Positions 31,909 to 40,758 are shown, counted from the first letter of the stretch. The stretch: DNA of 47,520 bases from JBGMEA01 sp041447245 (GCA_041447245.1 JBGMEA010000002.1:1-47520), one strand, 5' to 3'. Translations and numbers: made by a program. The notes: generated by a model not told the origin, from the sequence alone.

Positions 31909-32595
31909 TCAATTGTCGCCGCCCATTTTTTTCTTTTCCCATTTGTCCGCTGCGATAAACAGCAGCGCAATAATAAGTAGCTGAAGCACAAGCGCTCCCA
32001 ACCAACCGAATACATCCGGCAGGAATACGGAAGGCGCATCCGCAATGACATGCAGCTGCCACCACCCCATGTTGTTGGCTCCCCAAAGAGAACCGATCAC
32101 AAAGAAGACCAACGAAAGCATCTGCATTCCGAAGCCTTCGCCGACACGCATCAGTGTGCCGGATGCACATCCGCCCGCGATCACCATGCCGATACCGAAC
32201 ATGATCCCGCCCACTGCGGTTGCCAGGCTCACCGGGTTGACATAGGACTGACCCGGAATGGGAAGACCCGAAGCAAACGCGCTGTACTTAATTGCTGTAA
32301 ATCCGATCGTTGTGATCGCAAACGCAATCAGCACGGCTTTGGTAAGCGAAGTGCTTCCCGTAATCACGGGATCTCGCATTGCTGCGGTAAAGCAGAAACG
32401 CGACTTCTGAAGGACAAATCCGAAACAGCTTCCGAACAGCCAGAACATTCCGAGGCTCGGTGATCTCTGAGCCAGCAGCAGTCCGACGGCAATCATGCCG
32501 ATCAGGACCAGCAACGCGATCGGAAACTGATTTTTCTTGGGTTTTCTGGGAGCTCTGCCGGATGAACGTTTGATGCTTGGTGTTTCGTCTGACAT
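31909..32595 (-). CDS. YeeE/YedE-type thiosulfate transporter half (N-terminal type)
   Basis: A 228-aa membrane protein: a basic N-terminus (RSSGRAPRKPKKNQ) and about six helices. Conserved Cys motifs are VLQKSRFCFTAAMRD (about residues 62-76) and AGGCASGTLMRVGEG (about 141-155), the two relay sites of the N-terminal YeeE repeat. The first gene of the operon, with GGAGG and an extended -10 promoter (TGCTATAAT, minus strand at 32781-32776). Together with 31011-31583 it would make a complete pore. Splitting into two proteins is known for some YeeE families, though selenium-related YedE proteins are an alternative. Confidence 0.85.
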   Translation of the reverse strand: MSDETPSIKRSSGRAPRKPKKNQFPIALLVLIGMIAVGLLLAQRSPSLGMFWLFGSCFGFVLQKSRFCFTAAMRDPVITGSTSLTKAVLIAFAITTIGFTAIKYSAFASGLPIPGQSYVNPVSLATAVGGIMFGIGMVIAGGCASGTLMRVGEGFGMQMLSLVFFVIGSLWGANNMGWWQLHVIADAPSVFLPDVFGWLGALVLQLLIIALLFIAADKWEKKKMGGDN

Positions 32596-32708
32596 TCTGT
32601 AACCTCCAATCCGTAAAGATTCAAACAGTCTGTAAAAAATGCTGTCTGTAAAATGTGAGTGAAAAAATCACATGAAAAGACTCCGCGCTTCACACCTTTT
32701 TCAAATGC

Positions 32709-32731
32709 GCATGCCGATGAGGGCGGCATGC
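32709..32731. promoter_or_regulatory. Palindrome in the YeeE operon leader, possible LysR operator
   Basis: GCATGCCG (32709-32716) and CGGCATGC (32724-32731) form a perfect 8-bp inverted repeat with a 7-nt gap, just downstream of the minus-strand -10 at 32781-32776. The sequence is G+C-rich in an AT-rich gap. It could bind the divergently encoded LysR protein or form an RNA hairpin. Confidence 0.4.
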
Positions 32732-32775
32732 CGATGCGCCTGCGCAGATAACAGGAAACGGTTTACTATGCTTTC

Positions 32776-32781
32776 ATTATA
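32776..32781 (-). promoter_or_regulatory. Extended -10 of the YeeE-TusA operon
   Basis: TATAAT preceded by TGC on the minus strand; no good -35, which fits an activator-dependent promoter. Confidence 0.5.
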
Positions 32782-32869
32782 GCACGGGATTCAAATTCCG
32801 ATCATCAAAAGGTTTTATGCAGTATAATAATTGCTTATGTTCGGATTTCCTCAAATTTCGGCGCCGTAA

Positions 32870-32898
32870 TTGTCTTTCCCAAAAAAACTGGCTATAAT
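32870..32898 (+). promoter_or_regulatory. Promoter of the LysR-type regulator gene
   Basis: TTGTCT, 17-base spacer, TATAAT; divergent from the YeeE operon promoter about 90 bases away. Confidence 0.7.
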
Positions 32899-32958
32899 AA
32901 AATGTAATAACAGAATATTGCATCTCTCCTGCGCCACAAGGAAGAAAGGAGGAGGAGC

Positions 32959-33858
32959 ATGCAAATCGATCATATTATTCTATTCAATGAAATCGCAAAA
33001 GAAAAAAGCATCTCCAAAGTTGCCGCCGCTTCGCATATTTCGCAGCCGGCGCTCAGCCAGCAGATGCAGCGCCTGGAAGAAGAAATCGGATTGAAACTGT
33101 TTGCGCGAAGCAACCGGGGCATCGAGCTGACGGAGGCGGGTCGCATTATGCAGAAGTATGCCTCGCAGATGATCCACATCTACGGAAATCTGAAAGAGGA
33201 GATCGCAAACTACAAGAATAACAACCGCACCTTTCGCATCTGTGCGACGGGCGTGGTCGCCAATTATGCGCTTCCCTGCACATTTTACAAAGTCAACCAG
33301 AAATTCCCGAACTATTCGTTTACCATGGCTTCCATGCATTCGCGCGAAGTCATGCTCACGGTGATGGAAAACCAGGCCGATCTGGGATTTATTGCCGGAG
33401 AAGCGGACGAACCGGGTCTGATCGCGAAACACGCCTATACCGATAAAATCTATCTGGTGGCAAACAACAATTACAATATCCCCGACAAAATCACCATGCA
33501 CGATCTGCAGCGCCATCCGCTGATTATGCTCAACGAAACATTCAGTTCCTATCGCATTCTCGTGCAATATGTACAGAAACTCGGATTTGAGCCGGAAGAC
33601 TTTAAAATCCTGTACAATATGGATTCCACGGAAGCGGTCAAAGCATCCGTCATCGGACGATACGGTTTGGCGTTTCTGCCGTATATGGCCGTAAAAAAAG
33701 AGCTGTATTTAAAACAGCTCAAAATTATTGAGATTGGAGGATTTGATTTGGATTACGAGATCACGATGGTCTACAAAGCCAAAGACGAACTCATCAATTC
33801 CGATATGTATCAGGTAATCAAATACTTCGAAAATACCGTCAACAAATCTATTTGCTGA
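32959..33858 (+). CDS. LysR-family transcriptional regulator
   Basis: A 299-aa protein. The N-terminal winged helix-turn-helix: HIILFNEIAKEKSISKVAAA, then SHISQPALSQQMQRLEEEIG and LKLFARSNRGIELTEAG. The effector domain (about 90-295) has FRICATGVVANYALP and LGFIAGEADEPGLI. AGGAGGAGG precedes the ATG. It is divergent from the YeeE-TusA-thioredoxin reductase operon, the classic arrangement for a LysR activator of its neighbour, possibly sensing a sulfur compound as CysB-type proteins do. It overlaps the convergent second TusA gene by 11 bases at its 3' end. Confidence 0.9.
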   Translation: MQIDHIILFNEIAKEKSISKVAAASHISQPALSQQMQRLEEEIGLKLFARSNRGIELTEAGRIMQKYASQMIHIYGNLKEEIANYKNNNRTFRICATGVVANYALPCTFYKVNQKFPNYSFTMASMHSREVMLTVMENQADLGFIAGEADEPGLIAKHAYTDKIYLVANNNYNIPDKITMHDLQRHPLIMLNETFSSYRILVQYVQKLGFEPEDFKILYNMDSTEAVKASVIGRYGLAFLPYMAVKKELYLKQLKIIEIGGFDLDYEITMVYKAKDELINSDMYQVIKYFENTVNKSIC

Positions 33859-34063
33859 TCTCGATTTCCCAAATTCCGTTCATCGGTTCGACGATGTTTG
33901 CGTGATAATGTTTTCTTTTGCAATAGTCCGTGATGGATTCGCACACACAGCTGTGATCCGTAATGAGACGAATCTGTTCTCCGTCTTTGACGGATTGTTC
34001 GATCCCCTGCAGTTTCATCAGAGGAATCGGGCAATAGTCGCTCAGACAATTCAGTTCAATCAT
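33848..34063 (-). CDS. Second TusA-family sulfur carrier protein
   Basis: A 71-aa protein with LNCLSDYCPIPLMKLQGIE (persulfide Cys in CPIP) and a second Cys pair in HSCVCESITDYC. The start is the ATG at 34063 with GGGAGG nine bases upstream; a GTG three codons earlier is too close to that site. It is convergent with the LysR gene and overlaps its end by 11 bases, so mutual transcriptional interference is possible. It is clearly a paralogue of the TusA at 31602-31829 but sits outside that operon. Probably a partner in the same sulfur relay. Confidence 0.88.
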   Translation of the reverse strand: MIELNCLSDYCPIPLMKLQGIEQSVKDGEQIRLITDHSCVCESITDYCKRKHYHANIVEPMNGIWEIEISK

Positions 34064-34226
34064 ACAGCGCACCTCCCGGCAAACCGATCTTTCGGATGAT
34101 TTTCGATCAGCCGTTCCATTTTATTATATCACATCAGTCCGTCCATACGGAACTACCCCGTTTCTTCTTTCCGACGATCAAACCGGGCCGTGCGGACAAG
34201 AAATAAAGGAGCATTGAATTTCCGTT

Positions 34227-36245
34227 ATGCGTATCGATCTGGCCGTCATTGCGGCGGTATACAATTCAATCTTTACGGTCAAACCGCTGATCGATCGCAT
34301 TCGCAACGCCTTCGACGGCAGCGGGATTTCCCTGAAACTGATTTTGGTTGATGATTTCAGCACGGACGGAACCGCCGAGCTGATTGATCGGCTGGCACAG
34401 GAAAGCAGGGAGATTACCGCAATCCATCTGAAAAAAAACAGCGGGCAGCAAAACGCTTTGCTGTGCGGACTGCGCCATGCGCAGAACTGCCGTTATGCCG
34501 CGACCATCGACGATGACCTGCAGCAACCGCCGGAAACGCTGCGGCTGCTATATGAACGCATCACCGAACTGGATGCGGATATCGTGTATGCGGTGCCGAA
34601 CGGCAAACACAGCAAACTGTACCGCCGTGCCGGCAGCGCCATGCGCGATGCCATGTTTTCCGTTGTGACCAAAAAACCGAAAGACATTACGGTCAGTTCG
34701 TTTCGCATCATGAACGCAGCTACGGCAAAACAGATCTGCTGCGAAACCCAGCAATTTGTTTATCTGTCGGCTTCGGCCTTCCGCAGATCGGTTCGCGCGT
34801 CCGAAATCCACTATGAACGCAGCCCCCGTCCTCACGGAAGATCGGGGTATACACCAAAAAAACTGGCTGCATTATATTGGAATCTGTTTGTCTATTACAC
34901 TCGGGCAGGTGCTCTGTTTCGTCCGAAAGCGCAAAAGGAACCGTATGAGATCAGTCGCATTGTCATGCCGGGCTGTGATCGGAAAAGGCTTTTGATTCTG
35001 GGCGGCTCCCTTTGTCAAATGCACGCGTTCGAACTTGCCGAATCGCTCGGATATCAAACCGTGCTTGCGGATTATCTGCCGAACCCGCCCGCCGCGCATT
35101 ATGCCGATCTGCACCTGCGCATCAGCACATTTGACCGATCAGCCTGTCTGCACGCCGCTTCGCAGCTGCGTGTAAACGGAGTTATGACGCTCGGCACCGA
35201 CCAGCCGGTCTATACGGCGGCGTTCGTCAGCGAACGTCTCGGCCTTCCGTTCCCGATTTCCGAATCGGTTGCCTACACCGTTACAAACAAAAAGGCCATG
35301 AAAGACGTTCTGAAGCAGGCGAACATTCCGACGGCAGCCTGGCGGCTGATCGACAGCACTTCCGCAGAGCAGGATCTGGAAGCGCTGAGCTGTCCGCTCG
35401 TCATCAAACCACTCGATTCTCAGGGACAGCGAGGTATTTTCAAACTGAACACCCCGCGGGAAATACTCGATCATCTTAAAGAAACCCTTTCCTATTCCGC
35501 CGAAAACGAAGCGTTGGTTGAAGAATATTATCCTTCCGATGAAATCACCGTGTCCGCATGGGTCTCTGACGGAACCCTTTTTGTGCTCGGTGTTACGGAT
35601 CGCATTCGTTACCCCGACGACATCCACATCGGCATCTGCACAGAGCATCGCTTCCCGAGCCGATATCTCAATCGGTTCCGCGGAGAGATTCTGCCGATCT
35701 GCCAACGGATCGTCTCTGCGTTTGGGATCAAAAACGGACCGCTCTACATTCAGATGCTTGTCGGAAACGAAGGCATCTTTGTCAACGAACTTGCCTGCCG
35801 AATCGGCGGCGCGTTTGAGGATGTATTTCTTCCTTATCTGAGCGGTTTCGATCTGTTGGACGCAACCATGAAAGTCGGTTTGGGAGAAGCTGCGGACACT
35901 TCGGCTCTGCAGGACTATGATGTGTGCGCGGTAAAAAACCGGGCAAACGTACAGCTGATGTTCTGCGAGAGCGGAACGCTGGCATCCGTAACGCCAAAAG
36001 AAGAAATCCTGGCGTTGCCGTTCGTAAAAGACGCAGGCTGGAATTTCAAGCCCGGAGACATCATCCCGTCCGTCGATAACGCAACCGCACGATTCGGACA
36101 CTGCGTGTTTGTTTCGGACGGCGAACCGCTCGAGACCTCCGTCAAAGAATTTTATGATACCATCCGCGTCTGTTCCGAAGAAGGCGAAAATCTCATCCGC
36201 ATACCGGATGCATACAGGCAGGATGACGAGGGAGATACTCCATGA
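34227..36245 (+). CDS. Fusion of glycosyltransferase family 2 and ATP-grasp ligase
   Basis: A 672-aa two-domain cytosolic protein. Residues 1-230 are a GT2 domain of the polyprenyl-phosphate type: LAVIAAVYN, VDDFSTDGT (41-49), TIDDDLQQPP (93-102) and HGRSGYTPKKL (203-213), but without the C-terminal membrane helices usual in that group. Residues 250-660 are an ATP-grasp enzyme like carbamoyl-phosphate synthase or PurT: RLLILGGSLCQMHAFELAES, VTNKKAMKDVLKQANIPTAA, CPLVIKPLDSQGQRGIFKL and FVNELACRIGGAFEDVFLP (metal ligands). Its stop overlaps the ATG of a substrate-binding lipoprotein gene (ATGA), so it is translationally coupled to an ABC importer. I know of no characterised fusion of this kind. 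It could activate an acid and attach it to a sugar-bearing carrier. Confidence 0.82.
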   Translation: MRIDLAVIAAVYNSIFTVKPLIDRIRNAFDGSGISLKLILVDDFSTDGTAELIDRLAQESREITAIHLKKNSGQQNALLCGLRHAQNCRYAATIDDDLQQPPETLRLLYERITELDADIVYAVPNGKHSKLYRRAGSAMRDAMFSVVTKKPKDITVSSFRIMNAATAKQICCETQQFVYLSASAFRRSVRASEIHYERSPRPHGRSGYTPKKLAALYWNLFVYYTRAGALFRPKAQKEPYEISRIVMPGCDRKRLLILGGSLCQMHAFELAESLGYQTVLADYLPNPPAAHYADLHLRISTFDRSACLHAASQLRVNGVMTLGTDQPVYTAAFVSERLGLPFPISESVAYTVTNKKAMKDVLKQANIPTAAWRLIDSTSAEQDLEALSCPLVIKPLDSQGQRGIFKLNTPREILDHLKETLSYSAENEALVEEYYPSDEITVSAWVSDGTLFVLGVTDRIRYPDDIHIGICTEHRFPSRYLNRFRGEILPICQRIVSAFGIKNGPLYIQMLVGNEGIFVNELACRIGGAFEDVFLPYLSGFDLLDATMKVGLGEAADTSALQDYDVCAVKNRANVQLMFCESGTLASVTPKEEILALPFVKDAGWNFKPGDIIPSVDNATARFGHCVFVSDGEPLETSVKEFYDTIRVCSEEGENLIRIPDAYRQDDEGDTP

Positions 36246-37216
36246 AGCGAATCAATCCGATCAAATTTCTCGCGCTTGCGCTCTGTTGCCTGCTTGTTGC
36301 AGGCAGTGCCGCGGGCTGCGGCAAACAGAAAAACGAAAAAAAAGAATTGAATATTGCCATCCAATACGGCGTGGCCTACGCACCGCTTGAGGTTATGAAA
36401 CAAAACGGCATTCTGGAAAAATATTTGGACGGCGTTACCGTAAACTGGATTCAGGTCAACGGCCCCACCGAAATCAGCGACGGCATCCTCTCGGGCGACA
36501 TCGATATCGGATTTATGGGTCCCGCACCCGCGCTTGTCGGTATCGACAATAATGCCGGCTGGAAAATCTTTACGGGGCTTTCCGCCAATGAAGTCGCAAT
36601 CGTAACGGATCGGGATGATATTCGTTCACTTGCGGATTTCACGCAGGCGGACCGCATTGCCGTACTCTCCCCCACCTGCACACAGGCGGTGCTGCTGTCC
36701 CTCGCGAGCGAGCAGGCTTTCGGGGACTCCCACTATTTCGATAACCGCATCGTCTGCATGTCTCATCCCGATGCGATGAATGCATTGATCTCGGACACGG
36801 AAGTCGCTGCGCACATTGCGACTCCCCCTTATATACAGCAGGAACTCGACAACGGCGGGCACATTCTGCTCACGGGCGAGGACATTCTCGGAATGCCGTT
36901 CACCTTTATTGTCGGCGTTGCCACCGAGTCATTATACAAGGAACATCAGGATCAATATCTCGCTTTCATTCAGGCGCTGCAGGAAGCCATCGACCTCATC
37001 AATGCCGATCCGCAGGCAGCCGCCGAAACCCTGGCACCGACTTACAACATCGGCGCCGATGATCTGCTGGCGCAAATGACCTACGGAGGGAAAAGCATTT
37101 ATTCGACGCAGCTGGAAGGCATAGAAGCCTTTGCCGCCGCCATGCGGGAGACGGGTTATATCAAAAAAGTGCCGTCCGAAAGCGACATGATTTTTCCGAA
37201 ACACGCAGGTGAATGA
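36242..37216 (+). CDS. ABC transporter substrate-binding lipoprotein (NMT1/SsuA-like)
   Basis: A 324-aa lipoprotein. Signal peptide FLALALCCLLVAGSAAGC with the lipobox Cys. The periplasmic-binding fold shows LNIAIQYGVAYAPLEVMKQN, ISDGILSGDIDIGFMGPAPA and DADPQAAAETLAP-like C-terminal helices, as in taurine, alkanesulfonate, nitrate and thiamine-precursor binding proteins. The start overlaps the GT2-ATP-grasp gene, and the stop overlaps the permease (37213-37216), so the four genes form one tight operon. The ligand is not predictable from sequence alone. Confidence 0.88.
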   Translation: MKRINPIKFLALALCCLLVAGSAAGCGKQKNEKKELNIAIQYGVAYAPLEVMKQNGILEKYLDGVTVNWIQVNGPTEISDGILSGDIDIGFMGPAPALVGIDNNAGWKIFTGLSANEVAIVTDRDDIRSLADFTQADRIAVLSPTCTQAVLLSLASEQAFGDSHYFDNRIVCMSHPDAMNALISDTEVAAHIATPPYIQQELDNGGHILLTGEDILGMPFTFIVGVATESLYKEHQDQYLAFIQALQEAIDLINADPQAAAETLAPTYNIGADDLLAQMTYGGKSIYSTQLEGIEAFAAAMRETGYIKKVPSESDMIFPKHAGE

Positions 37217-38013
37217 TGAAACCGAACAAAGTGATTCGCAACAAATACATACAGCGCACCTTCTGGATTGTGCTCATTCTGATCCTGTGGGAAGCAACGG
37301 CGACATTCGGTGCCGTTTCTCCCCTGCTGATTCCCCGCGTGGAGGATGTGGCAAAAACACTGTGGGATGCCCTGACAAACGGGAGCCTGGGCATTCAGAC
37401 ACTGTATTCTCTCGGCATCATTGCCGCAGGCATGGCCATTTCGATTGTGCTTGCCGTGCTGCTTTCACTCCTGTCAATGCGCTTTTCCGTCGCAGAAAGC
37501 CTCATTGACACACTTGTCTCCATCGCTCATCCGCTGCCCGGGCTTGCCGTGCTGCCGCTGATCATCATCTGGTTCGGACTCAGCACGGCAACGGTGATCG
37601 TTCTCATCGTGCATTCCGCATTGTGGCCGATTCTTCTGAACATGAAAACAGGGCTGCGTGCCGTGCCCCGCATCTATTCCGACGTGGGACGCAACCTCTC
37701 CATGAAACCGCTGCGCATTACCTGGGAAATTCTGCTGCGCGCTTCGTTCGGCTATACCCTCTCGGGAATGAAAATCGCATGGGCGCGCGCCTGGCGTGCC
37801 CTGATCGCAACGGAAATGGCGTTCGGCGCCATCGGTGCCGTCGGCGGAATCGGCTGGTACATATTTAAGGAACGCACGTTTATGAACACTCCCGCGCTTT
37901 ATGCGGGCATTATCGTTGTAGTGGCAGTCGGCATGCTCGTGGAAGATCTGCTGTTTTCGGCATTGGAAAAACGCACCGTGGGCAAATGGGGCACAGACTC
38001 AAAACTCGTTTGA
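37213..38013 (+). CDS. ABC transporter permease (TauC/SsuC-like)
   Basis: A 266-aa inner-membrane permease with six helices; the binding-protein-dependent signature reads RITWEILLRASFGYTLSGMK, with the coupling segment ARAWRALIATEMAFGAIGAV after it. Typical of the TauC/SsuC/NrtB branch. It overlaps the binding-protein gene and is followed 32 nt later by the ATPase. Function: the channel of the importer encoded with the GT2-ATP-grasp fusion. Confidence 0.9.
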   Translation: MMKPNKVIRNKYIQRTFWIVLILILWEATATFGAVSPLLIPRVEDVAKTLWDALTNGSLGIQTLYSLGIIAAGMAISIVLAVLLSLLSMRFSVAESLIDTLVSIAHPLPGLAVLPLIIIWFGLSTATVIVLIVHSALWPILLNMKTGLRAVPRIYSDVGRNLSMKPLRITWEILLRASFGYTLSGMKIAWARAWRALIATEMAFGAIGAVGGIGWYIFKERTFMNTPALYAGIIVVVAVGMLVEDLLFSALEKRTVGKWGTDSKLV

Positions 38014-38045
38014 TTTCAGATAAAAAATAACGGACGGAGCATCGC

Positions 38046-38756
38046 GTGAAACTGGAAATTCAAACCATCAAAAAAACATTCCCTTCCGAAAACGGAGAAA
38101 AAACAGTCTTGAGCGGGCTGTCGCTTTCGGTCGCCGCAGGAGAGTTTATCGCGGTTGTGGGTAAATCGGGATGCGGCAAATCCACGCTGCTGCGCCTGAT
38201 CGGAGGCTTTGAAAAGCCCGACGAAGGCAGCATATTGCTCGACGGAAAACCGATTCTCGCACCGTCAAAAGAAGTCATGATGATTTTTCAGGATGATGCA
38301 CAGCTGTTTCCGTGGATGAGCCTGGAGGAAAATCTCCGCTACGCGCTGAAAAAAACAGTAAAACCATACGACGCTTCGACAGCACAGCCGATCATCGACA
38401 GCTGTCTGCGGGATACGGGACTGGAAGAATTTCGCAGCTACTACCCTTCCCGTCTTTCGGGAGGAATGAAGCAGCGCGGTGCTCTGGCGAGGGCGCTGGC
38501 TTTGCGCTCGGACGTACTGCTGATGGATGAACCGTTCTCATCGCTTGACTGGTTCAATCGCCGGAATGCACAGGAGTTGGTCAAAGCGCTCTGGGAGAAA
38601 AACGGAAACACCATCCTCTTCGTCACGCACGATATCGAGGAAGCGCTGTTTTTGGCACAGAAAACGGCCGTAATCGATGCCGAAACCCACACCCTGAAAG
38701 CCGTATTGGACAACAGCACCCAAACAAAAGAATCCCTGATGACATTACTGAAGTAG
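38046..38756 (+). CDS. ABC transporter ATP-binding protein (TauB/SsuB-like)
   Basis: A 236-aa ATPase beginning at a GTG (GGAG seven bases upstream). Walker A GKSGCGKST (about 38-46), Q-loop MIFQDDAQLFPWMSLEENL, signature LSGGMKQRGALARALAL, Walker B VLLMDEPFSSLD, switch FVTHDIEEALFLA. The FPWMSLEEN motif is characteristic of the TauB/SsuB/NrtC group. Last gene of the operon; the terminator at 38790-38820 follows. Confidence 0.92.
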   Translation: MKLEIQTIKKTFPSENGEKTVLSGLSLSVAAGEFIAVVGKSGCGKSTLLRLIGGFEKPDEGSILLDGKPILAPSKEVMMIFQDDAQLFPWMSLEENLRYALKKTVKPYDASTAQPIIDSCLRDTGLEEFRSYYPSRLSGGMKQRGALARALALRSDVLLMDEPFSSLDWFNRRNAQELVKALWEKNGNTILFVTHDIEEALFLAQKTAVIDAETHTLKAVLDNSTQTKESLMTLLK

Positions 38757-38789
38757 CCGGTCGCGACGTTTTCTTCCGATCACAAACAA

Positions 38790-38820
38790 AAAAAACCACA
38801 TCTCGCACGTGCGGTTTTTT
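38790..38820. terminator. Bidirectional terminator
   Basis: AAAAAACCACA (38790-38800) pairs with TGCGGTTTTTT (38810-38820), one mismatch, between the convergent ABC ATPase and GT39 genes. Confidence 0.8.
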
Positions 38821-38842
38821 CATGGGTACGTTCGGGATACGC

Positions 38843-40417
38843 TCACCGCACCACACGGTAGACTCTGGCGGAAAAATCCTGCGTGCCGTTCACATAAGAG
38901 GCGATGCGCACATTGTAGGTGTTGTCGGTAAAGCTGCCCACATACTCGCAGTGTTCCTTCACATATTCCTCCGCCTGCGCAACCCACATCGGATTTCCGT
39001 AGAGAATATTCCACGTCGGACGGGTGGAATAAATCAGATCCAACTCGTCGGTCAGCATAATATACTGCACGCCATACGCATCGACATAATCCGAAAAGCT
39101 CATACCCGCATCGGGCAGATATGCCAGATTGCGATAATCGAGCAGACTGCCGCAGTCAAACGCAAATTCGGCATTCAGATTGCCGATGGTGATGCTTCCT
39201 TGCGGGATCAGCGATTGTACTTCGGAAACATACCCGTCGTAGGAGTCCGCAGACAGCCAGGGAACGATGTTGCAGACGGAACACGTCAGCACCGCCACAA
39301 ACAAGGCAACTGCGAGCAGCCTGCGTGCGGCTTTCCCCAAAAGAGACAGCGCATACACCGCTGCAAGCCAGCAAAACGGAAACAGAAACACGACGCTCAA
39401 TTGACTGAAACGCCCGATGAATGCCGTCGCAAAAATAAGCATAACGACCGCAGCAACGAGGCTCGCCGCCCGTTGGCTCAATACGGCATCGCGTTGTCTG
39501 TTTCGAACCGCAAAAACAAGGCAGGCGATCAGCGCCGCAGGGAAAAGAAGAAACTGCAGCCGTACATCCGGCAGATAATACGTGCCGCTCACACGCAGAT
39601 AGAGCTTTGCAAAATAACCGCTCAACGCGCCGAACTTATCTGCGGCGGGAGCAAGCACTTCAAATTCCCTGTCGCCGTATGCAAAATAATCCGAAATAAA
39701 ATGCGGGTCAAACAAATAACTGATGCCGATAAATACCAGTGCAAACAAACCCGTCACTGCCGCGTAGACAAGCAGATGCTTCCATTTTGCGGTGTGATAA
39801 ACCAAAATACGCAGCAGAAGCATTCCCGCACACACACAGGCGATCATAAAACTGTTCGGATGAATCCCCACCGAAAGCCCTGTCAGAACGCCGAGCAATA
39901 CCGACGAACGAATCGAAAACGAATCAGCATGCCGAAACAGAAGCCCCACACATGCCAGCATCATTGCCAAAATCACGATCTCCTGGCGCGCCAGATGCGA
40001 CGCACAAATATACTCCGCATCCGCGGCAAGCAGCGCCATCGCGAGCAACGCTTTTCGTTCGTTTTGAAACAGTGCGCTCCCCGCGCGGTAAAACAAAAAC
40101 AATCCTGTGCTTCCCGCAAGCAGCGAAAGGAGCCGTACCGATACAATCCGATATCCGAAGATGCTCAGAAACGGCATCTGTAACAAGTGAAACAACAGTT
40201 TGATGGCATGGGGATAACGGATTTTCAAATTAAAAAACGGTTCTGTTACCGCAAACGAATGAGACTGCATCATATTGCGGGTCAATCCCGCAAGCCAGGA
40301 TTCGTCCGAATGCACAAAAGGATACTTCGTAAGGAAGAGTAGATTGAGCACAAAAAACAGCACCGCAATTCCCAGTGCAATCCAAGTTTCCTTTTTAATG
40401 CCGCCCGTTTTTCCCAT
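38843..40417 (-). CDS. GT39-type membrane glycosyltransferase
   Basis: A 524-aa integral membrane protein with about ten helices in the first 390 residues and an extracytoplasmic C-terminal domain. PMT-2/ArnT-like features: FVHSDESWLAGLTRNMM near residue 35 with the acidic pair that binds the lipid-phosphate sugar donor, and SHLARQEIVILAMM. Such enzymes transfer a sugar from a polyprenyl-phosphate carrier to protein, lipid or glycan outside the membrane. The convergent GT2 domain at 34227 is of the family that loads such carriers, so a link is plausible but unproven. Ribosome site is weak (GGACGGA). Confidence 0.8.
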   Translation of the reverse strand: MGKTGGIKKETWIALGIAVLFFVLNLLFLTKYPFVHSDESWLAGLTRNMMQSHSFAVTEPFFNLKIRYPHAIKLLFHLLQMPFLSIFGYRIVSVRLLSLLAGSTGLFLFYRAGSALFQNERKALLAMALLAADAEYICASHLARQEIVILAMMLACVGLLFRHADSFSIRSSVLLGVLTGLSVGIHPNSFMIACVCAGMLLLRILVYHTAKWKHLLVYAAVTGLFALVFIGISYLFDPHFISDYFAYGDREFEVLAPAADKFGALSGYFAKLYLRVSGTYYLPDVRLQFLLFPAALIACLVFAVRNRQRDAVLSQRAASLVAAVVMLIFATAFIGRFSQLSVVFLFPFCWLAAVYALSLLGKAARRLLAVALFVAVLTCSVCNIVPWLSADSYDGYVSEVQSLIPQGSITIGNLNAEFAFDCGSLLDYRNLAYLPDAGMSFSDYVDAYGVQYIMLTDELDLIYSTRPTWNILYGNPMWVAQAEEYVKEHCEYVGSFTDNTYNVRIASYVNGTQDFSARVYRVVR

Positions 40418-40643
40418 TTCATTCCGTCCATAAGCAAAGCAAATACATTTTTATATATTTACTTATATATTCAAATAATTTATCTCTGAATTTGAAAAAA
40501 TGCGATAATAAAACAATTTTTCAAACTCCGTGAAATTTCTGTAAATATATTATATCACAACGTTTTTCTGCAGATTCGGCATTTGAACGCACTCGTTATC
40601 ATGTTTAATGATGGTATATAAAAATACATTATGACTAATCATC
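40418..40643. other. AT-rich intergenic region
   Basis: No gene seen between the GT39 start and the rhodanese promoter. Confidence 0.5.
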
Positions 40644-40672
40644 TTACAAAATTCACATCATGATAGTATAAT
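40644..40672 (+). promoter_or_regulatory. Promoter of the rhodanese lipoprotein operon
   Basis: TTACAA, 17-base spacer, TATAAT. Transcription should start near 40680, giving a leader of about 135 nt. Confidence 0.75.
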
Positions 40673-40683
40673 AAGTTTACAAT

Positions 40684-40758
40684 GTCCGGGACAGTATGAG
40701 GCCACTGGGTCGGACGCGAACGTGTTTACTATATCCTTTTACACTGCCGCAAGGCAAA
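40684..40758 (+). promoter_or_regulatory. Structured 5' leader of the rhodanese operon, unrecognised
   Basis: Right at the predicted transcript start, GTCCG (40684-40688) pairs with CGGAC (40711-40715), and inside it CAGT (40692-40695) pairs with ACTG (40704-40707), separated by a G-rich internal loop. A second hairpin TGCC-GCAA-GGCA lies at 40745-40756. No known riboswitch class is matched with confidence; no T tract follows, so any control would act on translation. Confidence 0.4.

Noticed and set aside
38822..40183. Open frame of over 450 codons on the plus strand opposite the GT39 gene
   Set aside because: Composition is an antisense shadow (rich in His, Arg, Gln) and a terminator lies at its start.
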